Of a stretch of DNA of 60,000 nucleotides, positions 12,901 to 24,900 are shown in pieces (the stretch's first letter is position 1; every line of letters begins with the position of its first letter). The stretch lies in assembly GCF_963678635.1 (NCBI RefSeq), contig NC_087069.1, positions 45,181,448 through 45,241,447 on the forward strand, read 5' to 3'. Source of the DNA: Symsagittifera roscoffensis (taxonomy: Eukaryota > Xenacoelomorpha > Acoela > Convolutidae). The translations under genes and the position numbers were made by a program. The notes below the pieces were generated by a model, which was given only the letters and a program-made list of their open reading frames with translations, made no database searches and was not told the DNA's origin.

Positions 12901-15900
12901 GCTAGTCAACAAGACGTCACGGGCCAGGAACAGAAAGAGGCTGCATTTCGCGAGAGTGGCCGAGAATGTACCAGAGCAGGGGGCAGAGGCGAGTCGCGGT
13001 GCTGGTGGACAGAGCAGTCAGCTGCCACATGCGGGGGCCAATTCGACACGACAGCAGGTGGGCACTGATCCTCGAATCGACCAATTGGTGAGTGTCCAGA
13101 TTGATCTTCTGACACAGATACAGAATACGACGTCTATGATGGGTAGGTTTGTCAATTCTATTATTTGCGCCCCACTCGGAGAATCTACCCCGCTCCGATC
13201 AAACCCAACGACCCGGGCAGCTCTTTGACCCTTGACTCGGCGAGGCCAGTCGAAGTTACCAGAAAAGTGGAGTCGGACGCTACGATGCTAAGAGCCAGGT
13301 ACCCCGTGGCAACTGCTACGCATGCGGTCAGATGGGTCGCTTTGCGAAGGAGTATCCGAGAAAGGCTTCGGTTTATTTAAACTACCGAGGGCCGGGGGCA
13401 AGGAGCGATTTCAAAATAGGTTTTGTCCCGGCCGACTTACAGAGACAACAAGTATCGAAGCGAGACCAACTGACATACGGTTCGAGTAGAGGAAGCCACA
13501 ACAAGTGGCCAAAACGAGATGCTGATGTAGACCGTAAAACGCTGTCGGAACGGAACAGGAACTGATGAGAAATTGGATAATTGGGTACTGACGTTTGGAG
13601 TTCCCAACGTTTGTCGCACAGATCAAGGAAAAAGTTTTGGTGGCAAATTGATCCAAGAGATGTGCCGACTTTTGAGTATTGACACAACTCAGACTTCTCC
13701 TTATAGGTCGAAGGGTAATGGACAGACAGATAGACACAACGCAAAGATGGCTGATGTAATTTTGAAATTTTGCACAGAGAAGCCAAGGAAATGGGCCACG
13801 ACGTTGCTGTACTAGAACTTTGTGTACAATACGACAATCAATCGGATAACGGGATTTACGCCGTTTAGTATGTTGCATGGACAGGAGTGCCAGTATCCAG
13901 TCGATCTGTTCTACGCAAAACCTCATGACGAACTGATGATGAAGGATGGTTTTGCCGAATGGCTAGACGAACAGTTCCGAGATGCACACAGCAGCGCACA
14001 AGAGAACTACTCGGGACAGACCAGCGTCGACAAAAAAGCTATTACTGGAAGAAAATTCATGGGGGAACCCTATGCAATTGGTGACAAGGTCTGGGTGTGG
14101 TCACAAGAGGCGATTAAATCAAAGAAGTCTTTTGACCTGTGGGAAGGACCATATGTTGGGATGGCCAGGCTGTCCGAAGTCAGGTACAAGTTGTCAAAGG
14201 TGTCCAATCCGAGTAAGGTGAAGTTTCTGCATTTTGACATGTTGAAACATTTTGCTGAGGAAACCTTTCAACCAGAAAAATCTTTTGCAAGGAAGCGACC
14301 GACACCCTACCGGTCGGCGTATTTCTCTGATGATCCGGAGATGCACGTCGAAGACGAGGCGTTTTGGGCAAACAACAGCGAGGGTTTCAACCATGATCCA
14401 GGCCCAAGTCAAGAACTTTTTGAGAAAAAAAGCCACGAAGAAATCGGGTAGTGGTGGAGCCACTAGTTAATCCTCCTGGGCTAAACGGAGGCTTACGACG
14501 ACAGAGCGACGCAGTGGAGACATACGACACAACAAGATTGAAGGGAAGAAGAGCCCGAGAATCTCCCCCAACGAATCTGAAGGTAGACCTCCGGGTGAGC
14601 CGGCGATGAATGAATCTGTGATAGAAAGCGGGACTACAGATGTGGGTAAACCATTTCGAGTAAGAAGGCCTCCAGTTAGGTTTGGGATAGATGAATTTGT
14701 GAGTTAAAACTAGTTTTTCGGAAACTTTGTCACCCAGCCCATTGGTGCTTGTTTAACATCTAATTGCGATCCAACCTCAGAGTATTGCTGAACATTGCGT
14801 TACTGTTGAACATTAGGTGCTTTTAAAGAAAAGAGGTTGGGTCGTTCTGCGAGGAGTAAATTTATTAGCAGTCAAGTCCCCTAGCTAGGATTTCTGTAAC
14901 AAATAGTACTTACTAGTCGAATCTGATTATACATATGGGGACTGACTGAAGGGTCAGCGATTCTGTTTAAGAAAGTTTAACTCGGAAATTAGAAAAAGTT
15001 ATTATAAGATTAGGCATTAGAAAAGGTTAATCTAGTTGAGTAGAAAGACGGTAAGTTAAAACTTTGTCATTAGCATTATTCGGGAGAATAATAGACTAGA
15101 AGGGAAGACTGTAGAATTGTTCATTCTACTGTATTACATGCTATAGTAACCTGAGCGTAAGATTGATTCGTCAATAAGTTAAGTAGTACAGCAAACAAAG
15201 GGTAAAGTTCCAAATAGTTCAATCTTCGAAGATATCGTCCCTCCTATGTCAGAAAACAAACTTTGACGAAATCGGCGAACACCCCCCAAATCGGAACTAA
15301 CGAAGCTAAAGTTATGAAATTCAGAGGAGCAAAACTAGAGATAATTTGACCCTCGCATACAAAAATCGGGACCCCTCAGACCCTTGGGGGGCAAGTGATA
15401 ACGGTCCCCGGAAGTTTAAATGGCCCTATCAGAACTCGGTAACTAGCGGTTGGAATAGACTCAAATTCTAGTATGTTGTAGGCCTAGTTGAGGGAAGTTT
15501 AAGTTTGGAACCCCAGACCCCTAAGAACCCCCACTTCCGATTTCATGCCCTAAGTGAACAAACCCACTCCTAACTTCCGGAAGTCGTTTCTCGGCCACCG
15601 ATGAACGCAGAGAGCTGAAACTTGGAGGGATGATAGGTAGTGGCAAGATACATCTTGTATTATAAGTTGAATCAAATGCGGCGGTTGGACTGGAAGCTAT
15701 TAGCGCTTGGAAAAACACTACCTTTGAACGGAAATAGGCAATTTACGCGAAATAATGAATGGCATATTGATTTTATGGCGACATTAGATACTACAACTAA
15801 ATCACGAAAAAAGACTTCTTATGATTAAAACGCCTCCGGCGACTCCTTCCGGTGTTAATAGCCTTTTCCCGGAAAAAGTGATAAAGGACCTGAGAAATGG

Positions 15901-18900
15901 GAAAAGTTGTGAAGTATTAATGGGATATGGTTGAAACTTGGTAGTTAAAACCCCCATGGGATTCTGAACCCAAAAATGAAAGTTTGACCCCGGTTGATCC
16001 CTGGGTGACCTTAAGTTGACCTTTGGGCATTTTGACCCCAAAATTGCATGGAAAACTCCGAGATTAACACCGGAAAGTGGCGTATTCCCCAGCCTAACCT
16101 CTGTAAATGAGAATGGGTCACCTTGCTAAAAGTTGGGAGGAAAACTTATATGTTGGGAACTAGAGCAGAAGCTGATAGAGATTTAGTTTTATATTGCAAC
16201 ATTGTGTTAGTACAATTAGCTCAAAGTGGACTTGGTAAAAAATGGGTCCAGTTTAGCTTGGCGAATCATCTATTAATAGCAATTCAACTAGACTAAAGAA
16301 AAGTAGTCCCAGAGGAAATTGACAGTAATATAACCGTAGCATGAGAATTAATTCTCCTAAATCGTATGAACGGACGGTGAATTTACTTGGCTTCCCGGAG
16401 GTGACTTTCTGTTTTGATTTGACACCTAATAGACGAACTACGTTCCTTTGACTGCTAGAAATTTGGGATTGGAATAGAGTAAAAATTTTAGATGCCTGGA
16501 ATGAATTCACTATCCACGAAAAGGTTCTCCCCTACCCCGGGAGGTCGGAACGTTAATGGGAAAATTAAATTAAAGACCTTGGGAGGGTCACTGAGTAAAC
16601 ATAGTATGGTTTGTAGGGTGAATTGAACTCGAGGGCTGAAGTCAGTGAGGTCAGAAATTTGCTGATTAGAATCGTATAACATTTGTTTGCTTGGTCAAAT
16701 TGTGACAGCTACCGCATGCCGGGTATCTAATAAGTGTGACAAGATTGATAAAACAAACCGAAGTTGGCACGTGGCACGGTTGACAGGAGGAGGGATATAG
16801 TCTTAAAACATGTGCGGACGGGTGTTTTGGGCGGATGTCAGGACTGATAGGGAATGGCGTGACTTAACTAAAACTAAGTGTAAAGGAATTGGAGGGTAGC
16901 GGAGAGCCTTTAAGAGTCAGAACAGTGTTAGCTACCATTAAGAGTAGTTGGTTTTCAGTCAGAGAAGAGAACAGTGTGAACTACTATTGAGAGTAGTTGG
17001 TTCTCAGTCAGAGAAGAGAGCAATTGATACTGAGAGAGAGTATAGTGGTTCTCCGTTAGTTAGAGAGTTCAATTATTGCTAGTTCATTTATTGCTAGAGA
17101 GAGAGAATAGTTAGTGTTAGTGGAGTTAGTTGGAAATTAATTGCAATTAGGCAATTTGGCCGATAAATCGCGAACAATTTCCTTTTGACTTGATTATTAG
17201 ATTAAGTCCTGGCCACTCAGAGCCTTCTGTAATTGGACGTTTAATCATCTAAATTAATTAATCATTGGAATTTCTTGCGCTTGTATTGAGTAGACGAGAC
17301 AAGACAGCCGAAGAGCAATACACAGAGGGGCAAGCAACATAATACAATACAGAATAGTTGCCATCAGAATAACCCTTTCGGGATTGTAGATAATAGTGAA
17401 TCTCGGTCGCCCCACTGAATCACTGCCCAAGGGACGACTTTGCGGTGTCGTTAGGAAAGAGAGAACGAACATAGAGAAGAAATCCCCTAAATCTACAGGG
17501 ACTATAGCAGAAATGCGGTTGAAAGAATCTGACTTTTGCTTCGAAACGTCTGAAAAATATATCGCTATTCTTAGTGTTTTTTACAGCTTAATGGTTTTGA
17601 TTGGGTGAAATTTTTCATATTTAAGACCTCCTGTGAGAAGATTGAACTGGACTGGTTTTGTCCTCATGCAGGTTTCGCCCAACAGAATGTCACAGACAGA
17701 ATTGGTCCTATTACAGTTTTAGTTATTGCAAAAATTATTAATTATTGGCTACTCAAAGGTATTTTTCGCCGTTAGTCGACTCGGTGTTTTATTTGAACAC
17801 TTCGTGTCTCTGGAATAGCAAACCCATCAACGCGTATCAGCTCGCTTGCCCTAAGCCTTTACCGATTAGGATAAATTCTGGCAATAATTTGGTTAAAGTA
17901 ACAAAACTTGATGTTATATTAAAGATAAATTGAGCCTGACAACGCCACCCGGTCGAAATACTCGACTTCTGTTTTGAAGTAAAACAGGTGATTAGGAAGA
18001 AATTATAAGTCAGACAGAAAGTCGAAAAATACACTAAATTCGTCGAGATGGCTGAGACATACCAAAATAGCCCGTCAAAAAAAGTGGAAACAAAACTCTA
18101 GTACCTTTCCGGGTTGACGTCCATAGCAGAAAAATGCTTATCATACAGTTTCATAAATGAAGTCTATAGAAAAACTGCTTATCATACAAAGTTCATACAA
18201 AATTTCAAAATTGTTTTAAAATTTTTTAATGAACATTTTTGGTCTAATTGCCTCTTTTGAAGCTTTCTGGTCATTAAAAAATGTTTTTTTTTTCACCAAC
18301 CTGTCTCTCTTTGCGTGTGAGATGTCTGTCTACTGGTTCGTCTATCTGACACACAATCGCATCCTCCCACTGACTGTAGTTGGTCCTGTCCACCTCCACA
18401 CTGTTCAAGTCACTCTCTCTGAACAGATATTTTCAGAAATGAACAATAATAGCCGGTTGATGTGCAAGTAGCACAGAATATTCTATGCAAATTATACTGG
18501 GTAGCCGGTTACTGTGCAAGTGGTTCAGACCATATTCTTCAAAAAATAATAATAATTTTTTCCAATTTATGTCGTTTTTGAAGCAAACTTTCAAACTGTA
18601 AGCTGATTCTGCATATTTCTGCGGAATCTACTTACACTCTAGGATTCCGCTCACAGTTTGTGGATTCCGTTTACAATTTGCAGATTCCACCTACAGTTGT
18701 TGACTCCACGGCAGCGAAACTATCATATAATATTAATCGTTTGTAGAATCTACTAACTGTTCAAAATTCCTCAAATTTTGTTGCGGATTCTACAAATTTT
18801 ATTGCGAATTTCATAAAACTGCCTGTTTTTGGAGCAAAATTGAGCAATACAGCCATTCGGTTATTTGTTTGTTGAGTTAAAACAGCGAAGAAAACCAAAG

Positions 18901-21900
18901 AAAAATAGCAATGTTGCAGGTTCCGAGACAAATCTATTTCAGCCTATTGCAGATTTGTTTAAGTTTCACAACGTGCACTGTTTGGCAATCAATGTTGCTC
19001 TTGTAGAAGACTTTTTTGAAATAGAAATGTTACATAAAAAGGTCAAGAAGATTGATCTTCCATATTGGGATATCCGGTTTCTTTCAAATTCAAAAAACTT
19101 ATCATAAGAGCCAATCAAATTTTAAAAAATTACCCAAACTATTTCGATAATGTCATGTTTCTTGACATCAACCTGGAAAAATTTTAATTTTCGAAATTTT
19201 TAAGCAAGCATCAATCCGTAAGCAATTACAGCGCGTTAAAAGCAAATTTCGCATTTTTTTTTGAATTTTTGAAACTTATTTTTGAAAATTAATTTTTCTT
19301 TAGTTTTCAATGATAAACCCACATTTTAATTACTTCCATAATCACTGATTGATCACGTAATTTTGAATTGAAAAACTTTTTTCCAAATGAAAGTCAATTT
19401 CAGTCGCTATGAGCTGCAATACTAGCCTCATAAATGGATGAATCTAGACAAATTTTCTCGACAGTCAGACTTTTATCTGGCTTTGAAAAATTTTATAAAC
19501 CAACTTACCGGTTTGAAACAAACTGGCACCATTCAAAGACAATTAAGTTTAGCAACACAACAAGCCTGCTGTGAAAAAAAAACAACTCGTACACTTGCGT
19601 TGGATGCTATAATTTTGTCCAGTTTTGTGAGAGTGGTCGAATCAAAAGTAGAAACGCAAAAAATGAGTACCTGAATGGCAGCCAGACATCGTGCAACTTC
19701 GTGCGACCAGACTTTGTGCGACCTTTTCGTTCAACAAAAAAAAACTAGTTGGTAGTTTGCTCTTTTGATTAACGCATAAGTATATCTAACTGGTGTGTCT
19801 TTTACAAAGCATAATTTTCAATAGCTTAATTGCTAATAAACAAATGACACTTTTTTGTGGTTTGCTTTGCATTTTTTCACATTTTTTATCTTATTATCAA
19901 ATTTTTAAAATGGCAGTCGTTTTCTCAGTGATTTAACAGTTTAAAATACTTGAATCAAACCAAGTACAGTGCCGGTATGAAATTAGGACAAAAAAATCAC
20001 AACTTGATACTCAAAACACGTTTTTTTTCACGTTGTGTTGACTTCAAGCAATCAATGATTAAGACAAATTTTTTTTTAGAATTTTATCAGAAATATCATG
20101 GTTCATTTTCTTTTGCAAACATCAGATCCAAAATTTTACCCCAAAAATGACCATTTTCGGCTGTTTAGTCAATCAATAATTACGCTACAACTAACTGGCC
20201 AGTTACTGACAAAACTATATTGCAGTGAGCCTCTTATCTAGCCCATGAAAATCTAATAAGTTTGTTCTCTCAAAAAAATTTTATAAATTATTTCATATAT
20301 GTTTGATAGACATAAAAAGTCAATTTTACTGTATCAAACACAATTTGTTTAGTTTAAAATTTATTTTGTTAACGATTTGTGCAAATATATGGAGACTACA
20401 CTCTTTTTAAAAGTTGTTGGGCTATGTAAGTGGCTCGCTGCGATATAACTTTGTCATTTATTGACTTTGTAGTTTCAGCGAACTTTTTGATTGACTAAAA
20501 AAGGCAAAATGATCTATTTTTGGGTTACAATTTTAGATCCGAATTTAGCAAAAAAACAAATTGGTCTACATTTATTCTGCTAAAAACCTAAGCATTTTTT
20601 GCCGAGATCGTTGTTTGTCTAACCAACAGTAGAAAAAGGCGTTTTAAATTCCTGCACAAATAATTTAAATCAAAACTGTATACTATAATTATTTTATTTA
20701 AAACTATAAAATGTTGAATCGTCAAAATAAATTCCGACCTTTTTTCAACCACTGACTGAAAAGCGGGCAAAAGTTAGAGTTTTTTCTACTCAGTTTATTG
20801 GAAAACAATTTCACCCTACAGTCTATAGTTATTTTAAAAATTTTTTTTAAAGTTTTGCGTTTGGTTTTTTGGCGTTGTTTTGAACTTTTTTCGCTCTCAA
20901 AAAAATGCATGGCAGATTTTTTTTGAATTAAAATTATTTTGAAGTGCGCACCTTGTTCACAAAATTTCTTCTTTAGATATAATTGCATTGCTGCTATAGT
21001 TATAATTAGTGGTAGAATATTCGGATAAATAAATACTTAAAAAGCCATCGACCAATTTGAAAACATTTTTTCTGCACAACCTAATCTATCAGATCAAATT
21101 TGTGTCTCAGAATTGTCGGAAAAAAATAGGTAAAAAGTTCTGTCGCATTATTGTTAATGCCAATTAGTTGGCACTATCGGTTGCTTAGAGAAATTTAATC
21201 GGTCAAAACTTCAACTTTTTAGATCAATCATTTTTTTGATCACCAATTTTACGTGTTGAAGTTGGTGATAAACTGAAATCCGTTGAAGTTGGTGATAAAC
21301 TGAAACGTCAAAATGAGCAGTAATAATTCAATCAACTTTATTTAAATTGGTCGACCGGAAAGGATGTTGCAAACAGTTGGGAAGTTGTCAATAATTTATA
21401 CTTTATATTGCCAGCCATAGCTATGAAAAGGACGCTTCCTTTATTTTTTGCTTCAATTTTTGAAGAAAGTACAACATAATTATATTTTGGGTGGTTTTTT
21501 TTAGTCAATTTTCTACATTTGTACTAAACGCTTTCGACACATTTTTTTTTTTATAGTCTGAAAAACATTGTTCTCTTGAGTTCAATTTTAAAAATACTTT
21601 CTACCTGTGATTATTTTTCGCATGATTTTTTAAGGGTTTTTAAGTTTTAAGGGTTTTTAAATAGTTAGTTTGGGCAATTTGAGATAAATTTTACGCAATA
21701 TATTGCATTTTTGTAATACTTTTCTAGATTTTTTCCTGCATTTTTCATACAGTTTGAAATTTAATTAAGGCCGGCAAGTTATTTTGATTGAATTATTACT
21801 AGACGCTAACCACACCATCATTACTCCACAGAGCATATGAAAAAATTATTCAACCAAAAAACTTTTAATTGGCCTTAAAATGCCGTCGGAACCTTCAGGT

Positions 21901-24900
21901 TTTGCCCTGATACACAAGCTACCTTGTTTTTTAATTTTGTCGGTCCAAACTTTTACCATTCTCTTTAGTTAAAATGCAATCTTGAAAACTTGGTTGCAAA
22001 TTCAACGCCAATTTCCTTGTCAAGGTCAAAAATTATGCAGAATATTGAAAAATTGTCCAAGAACTTTGTCAACAGTTTTATTCCACTAGGCATAACATTG
22101 GAATTCATAACTAGGGACAATTTAGCGTCGCAAGGTTCGATTCAGTGTAAAAGGACTCTTTAGGTGTAAGAAAGTGGGTGAAAATTTTCTGGAAAAACTA
22201 AGCATTTTGGCGAAAACACCCATATCAAACAATTATAATCAGTTGCAAAAAATTGGACTAAACAAAATTAAAAATTGAGCAAATTGCCAATTGCTTTTTT
22301 AAATTAACATTAAGTTCCCATTTTTCGCAATTCTCTATAGTTGGTGTAGTTTAGCACTTTTAATTCCTAAGCTGTTGAAGAATTAAAGCCATATTACATC
22401 AAAATAAACAAAAAACTCACTTGAATTTCTTGGGAACCAACTTCAATGAAACACATGTATCATGTAATACTGGCAAGAATGAGTAGTACGCCATAAATGA
22501 TAACGTTGAGTTATCCATCGCCTGAAGATAATTCAAACCAGGTACGCAGGCCAAAGATATTGAAACCGACTTTGAAAAGCTATGCCATTGCTGTGGTTGA
22601 AATTCTGATGGCGTTCTCTTTTCGGCTAAGTATTCGTTTCGGTCATTTGGCGACGTGATCAAATCATCGTTTTCAAATTCGTCAAAATTCAAATTTTCTC
22701 GGCCTCTATCAACATTTTCAGCCAAACTTTGTTCACGATATTCGTCAACTGAACTTTCACGACCTTGTTCGTTTTCTTCTCGAAAAACTAAAGAAGTTTC
22801 CTTGAAATAATTTTGAGAAATTTGGTCAGTTCCAAAACTGGGCTCCAAAGTTCCGGCATCGTTGTCGATGAAAGGAATATTGTCAATTTCCATTCCGCTT
22901 TCTTGGAAATGTATCAAGTTTGTATTGTTTGAAGTTTGCGGGATTTCCATCAAGTTTTGAGGTTGCTCGTCTTCAATCATCGAAACCAAATTTTCATCAA
23001 GCGAATCGGCGGTTTTAACGGAAAATCCATCATAATTTCCCGAATCGCTCATTTGGTTAACAGATTCCATTAGGTTATAATCTATCGCCATTTGGTTAGT
23101 AATAGTAGTACAACTACTTGCAAACTGTTTATGACTCATAATTGGAGTTTCGCTTGAGTCGTCGATGAATTTAAAATCGGTTTCAGTCGAGCGAGCAACT
23201 CGGATTCCGATTGGTTGCCGACTTGCTCTCGACTCTTCATTTTTATTTGTGTTGTCATTCGGTTTGAACACTTCGTTCGTCGCAATTGGCGAGAGAGAAC
23301 TGTAATAACCCGATTCACGAGCAAAGTTTTCTTCGGTTTCGACTCGTATATCTGAGTACCGCTGTCGGCTTCTCGGCTTTTCCGACTCCAAAACGACGTC
23401 AGAATGGAACTCCGAGTTGAATTTCTTACCCATATTTGGACTCATTTTTTGGGACCCAGAACCATCTCGGCTTTGGTTTCTTCCGGGACTTAACCCAACC
23501 CTCTTCGACCCGGGGGTCAAACTTGAGGGGGTAAATTTGTTGGGTAGAATTAAAGTCGCAGAAGACCTCGAGTTCCTTTGCAGCACAAAGTTGGCATCAG
23601 GATTTTGTTTTGAGTACCTATTTATTTCTCGCTGGTTTAAGCAGTGCAAGCTCTGGATCGACGAACCTGGTGGGTTAATTTTTGGGTAAACTTCTTGATA
23701 AATTGGATTTTCTTGAGAAATTGGAAAAATATCAACATCCTCTCTTTGCAGATTTTTCTTTGAGTTTGATCTTTTGTCAACGCGCCCAGGGGATCTTTTA
23801 TTCGAGATAGAATTTCTAGATCTCGAGTTTTCTCTTGAAATTTCTCTTTTTTTGGGAGAGTTTTCAGCAAATGAAACATTACTTCCATAAACTTCATTTA
23901 CTAGAACTTCTTGTGATTCTAATAAATTTCGAATAGACGGGTATTTGGAATTGGAAGCTAGCGACATGTTTGATGTTTTCAAGCAATGTGGTTGATCATA
24001 TATTCCCGATCCAAATTGGTTCAAATTAATCAGGCTACTTTTAACCGAGTTTAGCAAAACGTTGCTAACTTTTTGAGATCTGAAATTGGTATCTTTTAGC
24101 GAAAGCGTTGAACTTTGTCGATTCTTCAACAAATCTTCTTTCTTACTTTTTGACAAATCGACCTGCAAGCTCAAAAATGAACTGTTCAAGAACGATAAAG
24201 GGTTTTTGGCTTTTCGTTTTTCAGACAAATTTTCAGACATTTCAGAAGTAAGTGAAGCTACTGATTTTCTTTGCATATTGTTTAGACTACCAAAATCCGC
24301 TCCAGAATTGCCAACATTTCCTCTGGAATATTTAGTGTTTTCTAAACTTCGATTTATTGCGTTTGTAAAATGACTTGACTCCGTTTTTAACCCAGAAGTG
24401 GACGAGTTAATTGACCTTTTGGACGATTTTCTTGACATCTGTGAATCATGAAATGGTAAAGCCGCTGTGAAACCTTCATGATTCGCTTTTGGGGTTGAAA
24501 TGAATTCCGGTCCCAAATATATTGCTGAGCGGTACAAAGTATCTGAACTCGAAACCGAAATGTTGTCGTCTGTAACCCTGGTAAAAGACGGAACAGCAAA
24601 CGATTCCGGAGTTGTAAATTCTGAATGGGGTCGCAACTCATAATGCGGAGGTTCGAATCCCGGTATTGGCTCTGATTTTCTTTGAACTTCAACTCTGGGC
24701 TTGGAGGCTTTTTGCTCGTCGCCAAATGAAACAAAAGAGTTAAAAAAGTCTGTCAAATTATCAAGGCCGAATTGAGGTCCGTTCGAAGATAGGTTTTTGT
24801 CACCAGCGCGGTTCGGACTTTTGTCTGCGCGTCTGTTCCCATGGGCGGATTTGCTTCGTTTTTGGTATGTTTTCGAGTTGGGTTTTGAGGACAGTGTTGA

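Larger units (their letters stand above)
9767..17497 (+). mobile_element. Ty3/gypsy-type LTR retrotransposon, internally deleted, long LTRs
   Basis: Two long direct repeats (9767-12240 and 15110-17497) both begin TGTAGA and end TCTACA. They are flanked by a perfect 5-bp duplication GGGAC (9762-9766 and 17498-17502), so both ends are certain. The 2.87-kb interior carries a primer-site-like TGG 2 bases after the left LTR, a broken gag with zinc-knuckle remnant, and the C-terminal two thirds of an integrase. Protease, reverse transcriptase and RNase H are absent. It ends in a purine-rich tract against the right LTR. It sits in the metaxin-like gene's intron, opposite to the gene's direction. It cannot be autonomous. 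Confidence 0.9.

Noticed and set aside
13411-13926. 171-codon minus-strand frame opposite the integrase fragment
   Set aside because: It is the shadow of a recognised integrase on the plus strand, and is Ser/Leu/Cys-rich as antisense frames often are.
22417-22419. TGA as the end of the large Ser/Asn-rich frame
   Set aside because: It overlaps a strong splice donor, and splicing there restores the phase of a downstream exon. Kept as the alternative, not the preferred model.
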